Assembly (NCBI RefSeq): GCF_000685075.1
Contig: NZ_BAYD01000028.1
Location: 1-64,000 of the forward strand
Direction: 5' to 3'
Length of the DNA: 64,000 nt
Source of the DNA: Paraburkholderia oxyphila NBRC 105797
GTDB taxonomy: Bacteria; Pseudomonadota; Gammaproteobacteria; Burkholderiales; Burkholderiaceae
The first letter of the stretch is position 1. Each line of letters starts with the position of its first letter. Both the position numbers and the translations under genes were made by a program. This document shows, piece after piece, positions 51,474 through 60,532 of the stretch. A model generated the notes under the pieces. The model was given only the letters and a program-made list of their open reading frames with translations. It searched no databases and was not told where the DNA came from.

Positions 51474-51656
51474 TCACGCGGCTAGCCGCTGCCGTACCGG
51501 ATCAGTCACGGAAACCGTGACCCACCGTCCGTCAATGAGCACGTCGCGCAAGCGCGAGCCGTTCAGCATGTAGACGTGCTCGCGCCCCGCGCGCTGGGTT
51601 GCCGCGCGAGCCGCGAGCGTGATGCCGGTAACAGCGGAAAGTTGCTTCTTGAACAT
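51474..51656 (-). CDS. Small hypothetical protein downstream of the SbcC-like gene
   Basis: A 60-aa protein (MFKKQLSAVTGITLAARAATQ) with ATG 51656 after GGGGAGCAACC. It has a basic amphipathic N-terminus and a beta-rich C-terminus (RLRDVLIDGRWVTVSVTD). A strong hairpin precedes its ribosome site. Function unknown. Confidence 0.65.
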   Translation of the reverse strand: MFKKQLSAVTGITLAARAATQRAGREHVYMLNGSRLRDVLIDGRWVTVSVTDPVRQRLAA

Positions 51657-51687
51657 GGTTGCTCCCCGGAGTGAAGACGAAGAGCGC

Positions 51688-51714
51688 CCCTTGCGGGGAT
51701 GCTCCCCACAAGGG
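51688..51714 (-). promoter_or_regulatory. 12-bp hairpin leader of the 51474 gene
   Basis: On the minus strand CCCTTGTGGGGA and TCCCCGCAAGGG pair, with one G-U, around GCA. The element lies between the SbcC-like gene and the small gene and resembles the leader before 54569. Confidence 0.65.
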
Positions 51715-51726
51715 TTAAAAGAAACA

Positions 51727-54048
51727 TCACGCAGCCATCGCCTCGACATCGATGACGGCGTCCGCCTCGAGCACGAGGTCCGGTGTCTGCGAGATAAAGA
51801 ATTCGCGTTCGTAGCCCCCCAGACGGAGAACCTCGCGTTTCATCTTCATGAATTGAACCTTGCGCGCGGGATCGAGCGGCCCATCCGATTCGTCGCTGAA
51901 CAGCGTCTGGTACGGTTGCCCCGCATTGCGCGCGAGATACAGCGCAATGCCGCGGATCAGGCATTCGTTGATCCATACCTTCTGTCCGCCCGACATCACC
52001 GAAACCGTCTTGGTGCTGTCGTTGTCGGCGTCGTGGACAAGGATCTCGAAGCCTTCGCGCAGATCGCCCGAAGCGAGCTCACGCTGCGTCCGGATCTCGA
52101 CAGTGAAGCGCGGGCCGTAGCAGGCCAGCAGCAGGTCGTTGACGGTCTGTGTGAGCGCGGGGCCCGCATCGTCGATCGTCAATGCCACGACACCATCGTT
52201 ACCGAGGCCCTTTGCCAGCAGCTTCCAGTGCGCAATTTCGTCGGACAGGCGTACGGCCAGCTCCTGCGTCGCACCGAACCCCTCGAGTTCCGCCTCGATC
52301 GCGTCGCGCTGTGTTTCGCGCGTTGCATGCTGACGGATGAGCGCTTCGATACGCGCATCGAGAGCCGTGGTGGCCTCCCGGGTCGCGAGCAGTTGACGAT
52401 CGAGATCGCCGATGGCCGCCGTGACATCGAACGCAGAGAGCCTGGAGGTCTCGGCATCGATATCGCGCAACGCCGCCTGCAGGCGGGCCGTTTCCGCCTC
52501 CCGGCGTTCCGCGACCCGCGCCACTTGCGTATCAACATCGGCCAGATCAGCCTTGGCCTGCGCGAGACCGCTTGCGGCCGCGTCGAGAAGCGGCTTGCGT
52601 GCAGCAAGGGCAGTGGCCGCCTCGAAAGCGCGACGGGCAGCAGCGAGTGCTGCGCTGGCTGAACGAAGCTCCTCGCGCCTGGGGGCAAGCTGCGCCACAA
52701 CAGGCGTGAGTTCGTCGGCGAGCGCCTTCTTCGCGCGATAACTCTTGCGAAGCGACTCGACGCCGATGCGCTGTTCACCGACCTGCTTCGACGCATCACG
52801 CGCCTGGGCAAGCAGTGGACAGGTCGCATGCATGGCGTGGCCAGCACACGGAACCTGATCGACCACGGCCGCCTGCTGTTGCAGCGTCGTAAGCAGTGCA
52901 GCCTTCGTTGACCCTTGCGCCTGCAGTCCACCAAGGGCGGCATTCGCTTCGGTCAACGCCGTCTGCTTCGGCTCAAGGCCGGCGATCTCCGACTGAAGCG
53001 CCTGAATGCGCGCCTCCTGACGTCCGATCTCCAGCTGCGCCTGATCGCACTGCGCCTGCGCGCCCTCGATCTGCGCTCGTTGAGCCAGCGTCGACTCGTG
53101 TGTGGCGATACTCTTCGAGAGCGTCACACGCCGGTCATTGAACCGCCTGGTCAGGTCCGTCGCGTCCGACTCCACGGACGCGAGCGACGTTTGCGCGTCG
53201 CCGCGCTGCTTCGCCAGTTCACGCAGACGTGCCTCAGCCGTTGCCGATTCAGCCTGCTTCGCGGCGAGCGTTGCACGCTGTTGCCCGAGCGTCTGCGCGG
53301 TGGCCAGAAGGCCCTCGCGCTCGCGCCGTGCAGATGCAATCGACCCGGCGTCCGCCGTGATCGTCTGTTCCGTCTGCGCGAGCGTCTCGCGCTTCCGGGA
53401 CAGTGATGCGAGCTCACACTGGATGCTGTCGAGCTTGCCGCCAAGGACCTTTGCGACTTCCGCCGCCTTCGCGGATAGCGCGCGCAGATGATCGATGTTC
53501 AGCAGCTCCGCCAGCAGCGACTTGATCTCGCCTGCGTTGTACGACGCGAGCGGCCGCCGGTTCTGCGCGGAAAATACGCTCGTGAAAAACGATTCGGGCG
53601 AGCCGCACACGGATTCGACGCAACGGTCATAGGTGTCCGCCTTGCCGTCCGAACGCGTGCCATCCGGCGCGACAAACGGCTGCCAGAGTCCGTCCTTGTC
53701 GCACCACGCGAGGAAGTACTCCGCCTTTTCGGTTTTGCCGGGCTTGCGGAACGCGAAGGTCGAGCGGTAGCGCACGTTGGCGTGCTCCCATTCGAAGATC
53801 TTCTGCGCCTGGACGCCACTGAGGTGGTCCCAGTACGAGAAGGCATCGACCGAGAGCTTCGCGGCATGCGAAGGCATGATGCGGTACGGATGCAGGTTGT
53901 CCATGAGGGTGGACTTCCCCGCGCCGTTTGCGCCCTTGAGCGCAATCAGCCCCGTTGGCATCGCCTGCAGATCGAGTGTCACGCTTTCGCGCTTCATCCC
54001 GTCGCGCACGCCGGTAAAGCCTTCCAGGGTGAGGATCAACGGTCGCAT
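51727..54048 (-). CDS. SbcC-like SMC-family ATPase
   Basis: A 773-aa protein with the layout of SbcC/Rad50. Walker A is GANGAGKST near residue 40, then come two long coiled-coil arms (about 200-360 and 420-600), and the C-terminus has MSGGQKVWIN and the Walker B LFSDESDGPLDP. The hook apex is VPCAGHAMHATCPLL, with eight residues between the Cys where SbcC has CxxC. It should form a DNA-end-processing complex with the SbcD-like nuclease encoded nearby. It is shorter than E. coli SbcC (about 1050). Confidence 0.88.
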   Translation of the reverse strand: MRPLILTLEGFTGVRDGMKRESVTLDLQAMPTGLIALKGANGAGKSTLMDNLHPYRIMPSHAAKLSVDAFSYWDHLSGVQAQKIFEWEHANVRYRSTFAFRKPGKTEKAEYFLAWCDKDGLWQPFVAPDGTRSDGKADTYDRCVESVCGSPESFFTSVFSAQNRRPLASYNAGEIKSLLAELLNIDHLRALSAKAAEVAKVLGGKLDSIQCELASLSRKRETLAQTEQTITADAGSIASARREREGLLATAQTLGQQRATLAAKQAESATAEARLRELAKQRGDAQTSLASVESDATDLTRRFNDRRVTLSKSIATHESTLAQRAQIEGAQAQCDQAQLEIGRQEARIQALQSEIAGLEPKQTALTEANAALGGLQAQGSTKAALLTTLQQQAAVVDQVPCAGHAMHATCPLLAQARDASKQVGEQRIGVESLRKSYRAKKALADELTPVVAQLAPRREELRSASAALAAARRAFEAATALAARKPLLDAAASGLAQAKADLADVDTQVARVAERREAETARLQAALRDIDAETSRLSAFDVTAAIGDLDRQLLATREATTALDARIEALIRQHATRETQRDAIEAELEGFGATQELAVRLSDEIAHWKLLAKGLGNDGVVALTIDDAGPALTQTVNDLLLACYGPRFTVEIRTQRELASGDLREGFEILVHDADNDSTKTVSVMSGGQKVWINECLIRGIALYLARNAGQPYQTLFSDESDGPLDPARKVQFMKMKREVLRLGGYEREFFISQTPDLVLEADAVIDVEAMAA

Positions 54049-54569
54049 GGCATCCCCTCCCCGATCGGCGCGTCGTGCATGTAATCGGGCGGCAGCCAGG
54101 GCGCGTCATCATCGTCCGGCAACGGCGTCGCGATGACCGGATCGACCGGAGGGGGAGCAGCCGGCACGATCGTACCGTCGATGGCCCGCTCAACCGCCGA
54201 ACAGGCCTCCCTGTACCAGGTGCCCGCGCAATTGAGGAGCATGTCCCAGCTATTGCAACCGGTGAGTGCCTTCAGTTCGCGGGGCGACCACTGGCTCGCG
54301 TAGCCGGAGCTATGCGACCAGAGGAGGTTTGTCAGTGCGACGTCGGGTGCCACAACGAGCTCAGGCGTATCCGCCTCGAGTTCGGCGCACATGACGACGA
54401 AATTCCGACGCACTGCGATAACTGTGCCGCGTGCGTCGCCGTAGGGTTGATGAAAAAGTCCGGCAGTAAATCCGGCGTGCTTCACGAGAAGCTGCTGGAT
54501 GTTGCGTGCGGTGGACGTTGGGTCGAAATGCTGGACCCAGTCGGGACCAGCAGGATAAAGACCAAACAT
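54036..54569 (-). CDS. Hypothetical protein coupled to the SbcC-like gene
   Basis: A 177-aa protein from ATG 54569 with GGAG seven bases upstream. It reads MFGLYPAGPDWVQHFDPTSTARN and has a soluble, globular look; the last 45 residues are Pro/Asp-rich. The stop overlaps the SbcC-like start by 13 bp. No family recognised. Its place between the SbcD- and SbcC-like genes suggests a role with that complex. Confidence 0.7.
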   Translation of the reverse strand: MFGLYPAGPDWVQHFDPTSTARNIQQLLVKHAGFTAGLFHQPYGDARGTVIAVRRNFVVMCAELEADTPELVVAPDVALTNLLWSHSSGYASQWSPRELKALTGCNSWDMLLNCAGTWYREACSAVERAIDGTIVPAAPPPVDPVIATPLPDDDDAPWLPPDYMHDAPIGEGMPCDR

Positions 54570-54599
54570 GGGAACACTCCAGAGAGAAAGGACGGAGTG

Positions 54600-54633
54600 C
54601 GCCCCCTTTGGGGGATCGCTCCCCGTCAGGGTC
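54600..54633 (-). promoter_or_regulatory. GC-rich hairpin leader of the 54036 gene
   Basis: On the minus strand GGGGA-GCGA-TCCCC and an overlapping CCCCC-AAA-GGGGG can form before the ribosome site. The GGGGA...TCCCC part matches the leader at 51688. Confidence 0.5.
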
Positions 54634-54790
54634 AAAAGGAAATGGATGCAACGGTTGCTGCGATCGATGCGCCTGTGGCGCGGGTGAACCTTGTTCCGGC
54701 AGCACGCTTGTCGACGAGCGCACTGGCGGGACACGGCTGTGTCCACGAGTGAGCGGGCCGTCCAGGCCCCGCTCACTGGATGGCGGCTAG

Positions 54791-56173
54791 TCAAGCCGCA
54801 AAGAGATCGCCTTCCAGCCAGTCAAGCGCTTTCCCTGTCGCGCCGTTCGCGCTGGGCGCGGGTGAGGCGACGACGGGAAAATCGTCAGGCGGGATTGCTT
54901 CAGTTGCAGACGCGTCCACGACAAGTGTCGACAGCATGACCGCAGGCGCCTGGTCGAGTTGAACCAGTACCGCATCGGCGATCGCGTTCGCGTCTCCGGT
55001 TTCGAGCAGTTGCAGACGTGCGAGCACGGAGGCTGCATTCACGTTTGCGACTTCGCACCAGCGACTGAGCTTTGCATCGACCGACGTCTCCAGGCTGATG
55101 CCCTGTGCGCGGCTGCGCACGACCGGGAGAATGCGCGGCTCGATCTTCACACCCCGTGCATTTGCGAACATCGCCTCGATTGCCGCGCGATCGACCGACT
55201 GCCGGTGCTCCTCATCGACCTGCCAGCGAACGCGCACGAACGCGTCACCGGCCTCGCCCGCAAATTGCGCGAGACGCTCCATGTCGGGCGGACCATCGAA
55301 ATCGATGCACACCATGCGCCGCGTGGGCGTGGGGACCAGTTCGGCCCAGGCCGCATAGGTATCCACCTCCCATAACAGGTAACCCTTCTCGCCCTGCTCC
55401 CCAAAGTGAAACCGGCCGATCGAGCCCGCGTAGGCTACGCGCCGCCCGCCGCGCTCCCACATCTGGTGTTTGTGGACGTGGCCGAGCATGAAGGCTGAGC
55501 ACTGCGCATCGAAGAGCGCCGAGAGCGAGAACTCGTGATCGAGGCCCGCCATCGTGACGCCGTGCTCCGTCTCACAGCCCACCACCGTGCCGTGTGAGAT
55601 ACCGACGGTTGCGATGCCCGCCTCGCGCAGCCTCGCGTTCACCTGACCTGACGCTGCCAGATACATCGCGAGCACATCGCCGAGATCCGTCGCCGCGGCG
55701 AGTGCGCCAACACTCACTGCAAACTGCCCCTTGTTGACGGTCGGCAGACAGGTGAACACGGCCTCCGGGTTCATCGCCAGCACTTGCGCGAGCTCGCCCC
55801 CGGTGAAGACAGGCCCCGCTGATGCGAGAAAGCGCCCATTCGCGAAAGCGACCTGCTGGATCCGGCTCGCGATGAACACCTCGCTGGTCGAGCCGATAAG
55901 CGCAAAGATGTCCAGCGTGCCGGGCGGCTCATGCGAAAACGTGCCCTGCAGCATGATCACAGGCATGGAGGCCGCCAGACGGTGAATCCGGCGCGCAAGC
56001 GTGACGAGTGCCGGCGAATGGGCGTCGAGCCGGTGGTCAGTCGAGTCACCGGAGACGACGGCCACGCGGGCGCCGCGCATGATCGCGTCGTGTATGGCGA
56101 ACCCGAAGCAGCGGTCGGCTTCATCGAGACGCTCCGGCGAGTAATGCAGGTCAGAAAAATGTGCGATCTTCAA
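54791..56173 (-). CDS. SbcD-like metallophosphoesterase/nuclease
   Basis: A 460-aa protein of the Mre11/SbcD fold. LKIAHFSDLHYSPERLDEADRC, VVSGDSTDHR, LQGTFSHEP and MLGHVHKHQMW carry the metal ligands (DxH, GD, NH-type, HxH). The start is TTG 56173 with GGAGG six bases upstream; homologues begin with KIAHFSDLH. In one motif the expected GNHD is GTFSHE, a likely change in the acid/base position. It should nick or trim DNA with the SbcC-like ATPase. Confidence 0.85.
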   Translation of the reverse strand: MKIAHFSDLHYSPERLDEADRCFGFAIHDAIMRGARVAVVSGDSTDHRLDAHSPALVTLARRIHRLAASMPVIMLQGTFSHEPPGTLDIFALIGSTSEVFIASRIQQVAFANGRFLASAGPVFTGGELAQVLAMNPEAVFTCLPTVNKGQFAVSVGALAAATDLGDVLAMYLAASGQVNARLREAGIATVGISHGTVVGCETEHGVTMAGLDHEFSLSALFDAQCSAFMLGHVHKHQMWERGGRRVAYAGSIGRFHFGEQGEKGYLLWEVDTYAAWAELVPTPTRRMVCIDFDGPPDMERLAQFAGEAGDAFVRVRWQVDEEHRQSVDRAAIEAMFANARGVKIEPRILPVVRSRAQGISLETSVDAKLSRWCEVANVNAASVLARLQLLETGDANAIADAVLVQLDQAPAVMLSTLVVDASATEAIPPDDFPVVASPAPSANGATGKALDWLEGDLFAA

Positions 56174-56282
56174 GACACACCTCCGTAAACGAATAATGGC
56201 CGCCCGAAGGCAGCCTCGATGGGATAGACGTCGTCCTGCGGCGAAGGGAAAGACAGCCGGCCCCGACCGGGGCCGGCCGCGG

Positions 56283-57605
56283 TCAGTCGGGCATCGCTGC
56301 ACGAACCGCGATCCCGATCTCGCGATCCAGCTCGCCGCGATTTTCGAGTGCGGCCGCGAGGCGCGCGTTCATGCTGTCGACATCGGCCGGACGTTGCGCC
56401 CAGCCGCGGCCGTATGCTGCATGACCGAAGACCCGGAAGTCACGCTGCCGGTCCTCGGCGTTGAGTCCCAGGCGGCTGAGCAGGTCCGACATGCGCTCGC
56501 GTTTATCCTCGAGCGTCTCCTCTGTCGAGGATGCGTCGGGCTGCCCACGCGGTCCGTCGACATTGCTTGCGCGCGCATCACCTCCGGTCGGAACGTCACC
56601 CGGGTCAATCGCCGCTTCTTCTGCAGGCTTGAGGGGATACACGTTTGCCGCGCCTTCCAGCCGCATCGCAGCTTCCGATGCCGCCGCAAGCGCTGGTGGG
56701 TGATCCTCGGCTCCGTCGAGCAGCGCACTGATGTCGATGTCCGCATCGAGCACGGTGAGCATCTGCATCTGGCGCACCGGCTCGCCCTGCTCGTTGATCC
56801 GCGTAATCTCGAACTCGCGCTTCGAGATCCAGAAGCGCGTGTCGGTGAGCCTGCCGCGCGCAAGCGCCACGGTCTGCATCGCCGAATACGCCTTCTGCAG
56901 CACGTAGATCGAGTTGGTTGGCAACTCAACAAGACCGAGCCCCCTGATTTCGGGAATCGCGAAGATGAAGCGCGCCGAGAGGTTGCATTGCCGCGCCTGA
57001 TACTGCGGGCACATCTGCGGATTGCATACGCCATCGGGAATGACGTCGTCCTGCCGCAGGATGATCGAACGCGGACCAAAATTGCGTTGTGCACGCTGGG
57101 CGCGTGCATCACGTGCTGGCTGCGCGTACTGCTTGCAGAAACGCGTGCCGTCGACGCCGTATTCGGAGAAGAACTTGCGTCCGGTCGTGCCCCACGTCGC
57201 CATCTCGTTCGGGATGTTGCCCATCCAGTCGTTGAAGGCAAAGACAACGGGGAAGCGATAGAGCTTCAGTCCGTCACCGCGATCCTCGCCATAGAGACGC
57301 AGGATTTCGTCGGCCACGTCGGGGTTGGTGAAGTCCGAACGACGGCAGGTGAAGTACGGGACGTTGCGCGGAGCGAGCGCGTTTCTGATCTTGCAGCGTC
57401 GCTCGATCTCGTCGCCGATCTTCTCGAACGACTCGCCGGCAGCGACCAACTGCTCGTAGAGCCTGACGGCGATTTCGTTTTGCCTGGCGGCCGACGTCAG
57501 GACCTTGATGCCGGGACGAATCCGACCGATGACGGGAGCGCGAGGTGCACGCTCCTCGACGATGCTGCGCACGGGCGCAGCGCCCAGCGGAACGACAGCG
57601 TTCAT
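56283..57605 (-). CDS. RDF-like zinc protein of integrative elements
   Basis: A 440-aa protein. The middle has VPYFTCRRSDFTNPDVADEILRLYGEDRG, FGPRSIILRQDD and a Cys cluster, CNPQMCPQYQARQC, then LSARFIFAIPEI. This pattern resembles the proteins annotated as recombination directionality factors or 'hydrolase or metal-binding' proteins of ICEs. Such factors steer an integrase towards excision. The last 130 residues are less conserved. It is preceded by a small gene with a 4-bp overlap and by a structured leader. Confidence 0.65.
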   Translation of the reverse strand: MNAVVPLGAAPVRSIVEERAPRAPVIGRIRPGIKVLTSAARQNEIAVRLYEQLVAAGESFEKIGDEIERRCKIRNALAPRNVPYFTCRRSDFTNPDVADEILRLYGEDRGDGLKLYRFPVVFAFNDWMGNIPNEMATWGTTGRKFFSEYGVDGTRFCKQYAQPARDARAQRAQRNFGPRSIILRQDDVIPDGVCNPQMCPQYQARQCNLSARFIFAIPEIRGLGLVELPTNSIYVLQKAYSAMQTVALARGRLTDTRFWISKREFEITRINEQGEPVRQMQMLTVLDADIDISALLDGAEDHPPALAAASEAAMRLEGAANVYPLKPAEEAAIDPGDVPTGGDARASNVDGPRGQPDASSTEETLEDKRERMSDLLSRLGLNAEDRQRDFRVFGHAAYGRGWAQRPADVDSMNARLAAALENRGELDREIGIAVRAAMPD

Positions 57606-57871
57606 GAGGGTTTCCTTGCAAGAAAGAAGATCGCCGAGGTGCGCATCTCGCTGGCCGACTGCGCCAGGTTCGATGCCGCCGCCTCTCCGCGGCGTGTGGC
57701 GATATGGGACAGGACAACGCGGCGTTCGCTGTCGGCGAGCATCGCGATCTGGGCGACCTCACAGCGCGCGCGCCAGGCGAGCGTCGTGGTGTCGGTGTTG
57801 GCGCGCTCGCTTTCGATCGTGCTGCTGATCGTGTCGGCGATGCGCTGGTCAAGACCATTGGGAAGAAGCAT
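57602..57871 (-). CDS. Small hypothetical protein coupled to the RDF-like gene
   Basis: An 89-aa helical protein (MLLPNGLDQRIADTISSTIESERAN) whose stop overlaps the next start (ATGA). It lies 37 bp after the terminator at 57908. No family recognised. Confidence 0.6.
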   Translation of the reverse strand: MLLPNGLDQRIADTISSTIESERANTDTTTLAWRARCEVAQIAMLADSERRVVLSHIATRRGEAAASNLAQSASEMRTSAIFFLARKPS

Positions 57872-57907
57872 GGGAGCGCCTCTGGAGAGGGGATGAAAAG
57901 CGCAGGA

Positions 57908-57945
57908 CGAAAAAAAACGCGCTCACCTGGCAAGAGGAGCGCGTT
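57908..57945 (-). terminator. Intrinsic terminator in the RDF-operon leader
   Basis: On the minus strand AACGCGCTC and GAGCGCGTT form a 9-bp stem with a 12-base loop, followed by a run of T (57908-57917 on the plus strand as A). It stands 37 bp upstream of the first gene of the operon, so it may act as an attenuator. Confidence 0.85.
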
Positions 57946-58099
57946 CTGGATTCGGATGAAGATGACCCATACGCCACGTCCCTTCCGGGGACGTGGCGCA
58001 CAGGGAGCCGCAAGGCTCATAACAGGGAACGCAAGGTCGTTCCCGGCGCGACATGATCACGTCGCGCGAACAGCCCTTTTCCGAAAACAGAAGTTTTCG
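57908..58099 (-). ncRNA. Candidate structured leader with six tandem hairpins
   Basis: Reading leftwards: CGAAAAC/GTTTTCG (58082-58099), GCGCGAC/GTCGCGC (58046-58067), GGGAACG/CGTTCCC (58025-58044), GAGCC/GGCTC with a four-base loop (58005-58018), CGCCACGTCCC/GGGACGTGGCG (57972-57998), then the terminator (57908-57945). All stems are perfect. A 62-codon ORF (57923-58111) spans them and ends in the terminator, but may be chance. The arrangement suggests a regulatory RNA or attenuator. Confidence 0.6.
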
Positions 58100-58513
58100 C
58101 CGCAGGTTCACGGGTCAGTCCACTTCGATCGTTCTACCCGGATGGGTCTTGAGAGAGACACCCGAATATCCGGGCTCGAACGATGTCGCGGCGCAAATGC
58201 ATGCGGCCGGCAACGAGTATTACGACTGACGAGAGGGGAGCAGGTGGCGAGCTGCTCAGCACGAGAGATATTCCACACCAGCAGCCAGCTGGTCGGAGCA
58301 TGCCGTGAAGGCACGACTTGGGGCAGTAGATGGACTCCGGGCTACGGAGTCGCGGTCGATGCGTCAGAAGACGCGTGCAATGGAGTCAGTATCGCCAAAA
58401 ACGCGAGGTGGTGCGCCCGGAATGGTGGCCAATATCGTGCAGCTTTTGCCGGAAATCTGCAGACGAACCAGGAACACAATGACAGGTGAGAGAGACCACA
58501 CCAGAATAACTTC
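58100..58513. other. Intergenic region between divergent operons
   Basis: It should hold the promoters of the RDF-like operon and the DUF1845 gene. No gene is supported. Confidence 0.4.
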
Positions 58514-59128
58514 ATGGCCGCCGTTCCTGAAACTGAGCCGAACCCGGAAGAAACACCCGACGACGACGCACAGGGCGGTGCGCCGGATGCACCCGCCTCC
58601 CTCACTGGCGCTCCTTCAGGCACGCGACTCAAACCCATCGAACGCCTGACTAGCGACACACGCTACGAGAAGATCATTCCGGATTCCGCCCAGGTGACGG
58701 TCCTGAAGTACAGCTCAATCTTCGTTCGCTCCTTTGTCCGCTCGGACTACAACTTCTGCGCAGCGAAGATTTCGGTCGCACGCGACGGCAAGCTGCGCGT
58801 GCTCGATCGGGCGATGCGTGAGACCAGTGAGTGGTTCACGAAGGCGATCACGTGGACTGAGCAGCTCGGCGCACTCAATATTCCCAGGCGTTACGAGACG
58901 ATTGAGCTCGAGGTGAAGCGCCCGCTCGCAGGGCAGCTTGTCCGGTGCCTGACTCAATACGAACGCCTGTTTGCCCGCGCATGGTCTGCCCACTCTTCCC
59001 GCCTGCTGAGCGAGGAGCGCTGCACAGCCACGCTCGCGAACGCCGAAAAGAAACTCAAGCACATCGTGCAGTTGTGCATGCCTGACAACGAAGAGTACGA
59101 CTTCGACGGCACGCGCCGCGAAAGCTGA
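58514..59128 (+). CDS. DUF1845/PFL_4669-type integrative-element protein
   Basis: A 204-aa protein starting MAAVPETEPNPEETPDDD. The acidic, disordered first 40 residues precede a folded domain (LTVLKYSSIFVRSFVRSDYNF..., RYETIELEVKRPLAGQLVRCLTQYERLF). This matches the DUF1845/AcaB group of integrating conjugative elements. Its function is not firmly known. It supports calling this region an element backbone. Confidence 0.7.
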   Translation: MAAVPETEPNPEETPDDDAQGGAPDAPASLTGAPSGTRLKPIERLTSDTRYEKIIPDSAQVTVLKYSSIFVRSFVRSDYNFCAAKISVARDGKLRVLDRAMRETSEWFTKAITWTEQLGALNIPRRYETIELEVKRPLAGQLVRCLTQYERLFARAWSAHSSRLLSEERCTATLANAEKKLKHIVQLCMPDNEEYDFDGTRRES

Positions 59129-59212
59129 GAATCCGCCCGATCGTCGGTCGCTTCCAGCTTGACTTCGACGCTGGATGGCTACGCCCGATGGTACCCAAGT
59201 GAGGAGAACTGC

Positions 59213-60007
59213 ATGGAAATCGACCTTCGCGAGGTTCAGGCGCTGCATGCGCGCTATGCCCGCGAACACTTCGTCATTGACCTGGAAGGCCAGGTTCGGG
59301 CACTGCCGGCACCGCTCCAGCTCTCGCACGAACCCGCAGCCAGTATGTCACCTGTGCGGCGAGCGTGGAATGCCCGTTGGCAGCTCGGCCGTGGCGCGCT
59401 CATGACTGCGGGCGCCGCGACAATATGTGCAGCGCTCGGCGTGGGTGCGGCGCATTTGTGGCCGATGGTTCACAACGAACAAGCGCAAGCTCCTGGCTCG
59501 CCCAGCCTGCAGCCAGGGACCGCGACCCAGGTGCAAGCGGGCGGCCCGCCTGACGCGCCAGCACTGGCCGCGTCGGCACCGGCACTTACATCGAAGGATC
59601 TGCTCACTGATAACGGTCGTGCGAACTGGAGCGCTGCCGTTGACCCGGCCGCCCTGCTGCGCCAGGCGCCACGGACACGCGAAAGTGAACTGGCCAATCC
59701 AGCAACGCCGCCACGCACGAACGAAGAACAGAAGGCACTTGCCTCGCCATTGCGTCAGCACGTCACGCATGAAGCACAACCTGTGGCGAGCGCAACGGCA
59801 GCCGTCAAGCCCGCGCCGGATGCAGTACCGACTGCCGCCGCCGCTCCCTCCGCACCGAAGGAAGATCAACCGGCACCGCGACACGTCGTACGGCGTATGG
59901 CACGCGCCCATACCTCGCCGGCGCGCACGGAACAGCCGACGAGCACCGAAACCGCCAGGCAGCTGGCAGCTCCCGTGCAGCGCAACGGCGACGTACAACT
60001 CTTCTGA
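59213..60007 (+). CDS. Single-pass membrane protein, Ala/Pro-rich
   Basis: A 264-aa protein; ATG 59213 follows GAGGAG. An N-terminal cytoplasmic part of about 60 residues (MEIDLREVQALHARYAREHFV) is followed by one transmembrane helix, then a long Ala/Pro/Thr-rich tail. The layout resembles anchoring proteins of conjugation or division systems. The bactofilin gene follows 11 bp later. Confidence 0.65.
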   Translation: MEIDLREVQALHARYAREHFVIDLEGQVRALPAPLQLSHEPAASMSPVRRAWNARWQLGRGALMTAGAATICAALGVGAAHLWPMVHNEQAQAPGSPSLQPGTATQVQAGGPPDAPALAASAPALTSKDLLTDNGRANWSAAVDPAALLRQAPRTRESELANPATPPRTNEEQKALASPLRQHVTHEAQPVASATAAVKPAPDAVPTAAAAPSAPKEDQPAPRHVVRRMARAHTSPARTEQPTSTETARQLAAPVQRNGDVQLF

Positions 60008-60018
60008 AGGACCGCAGC

Positions 60019-60438
60019 ATGAAACCGCAAAACACGCTCAGCGTCACGCTGCTCGCGCCCGGTTCGGCAATCGAGGGCAATCTCATTCTCGACCATGGCG
60101 TGAGCCTCTTTGGGATCGTCGACGGGAACATGATCACTAACGAAGGGCTACTGCACGTCGGGCCTGGCGGTCTGGTGAAAGGCCAGGTCGAAGGCGAACA
60201 CGTGCGCGTCGACGGCACGGTCGAAGGCGACGTGCATGCGCGCGGTTCGCTGGAAATCAACGGCCGCGTGAAGGGCAACATCTTCTACTGCGGCACGATC
60301 CGGCTCGGACCGTCTGCATCGCTGGAAGGCCAGCTCAAGCGCGTCGCGCGCGAACTGGTCATCGAAAACGAACCAACCGCACAGCCGGAGACGTCGAACG
60401 TGCAACCGCTGCCGCGCGGCGCTGTTGCCTCGGTGTAG
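60019..60438 (+). CDS. Bactofilin-family cytoskeletal protein
   Basis: A 139-aa protein with the bactofilin beta-helix: repeated short strands such as GSAIEGNLIL, GIVDGNM, GLVKGQVEGEHVRVDGTVEGDVHARGSLEINGRVKGNIF. Bactofilins polymerise without nucleotide into filaments that position proteins at the membrane. Being next to a single-pass membrane protein, it may organise that protein. Confidence 0.9.
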   Translation: MKPQNTLSVTLLAPGSAIEGNLILDHGVSLFGIVDGNMITNEGLLHVGPGGLVKGQVEGEHVRVDGTVEGDVHARGSLEINGRVKGNIFYCGTIRLGPSASLEGQLKRVARELVIENEPTAQPETSNVQPLPRGAVASV

Positions 60439-60532
60439 AAATCTCATGTGACCTCGGGATTCACGCAGCCCCCGGAGAGGAAACGGCGATGACACGGCCG
60501 GCGCTATAGTCTCAGCAACTGGCTGGCTGATC

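Noticed and set aside
57923..58111. A 62-codon Cys-rich leader ORF
   Set aside because: Its composition follows from the hairpin arms and it lacks a clear ribosome site; kept only as a note in the structured-leader entry.
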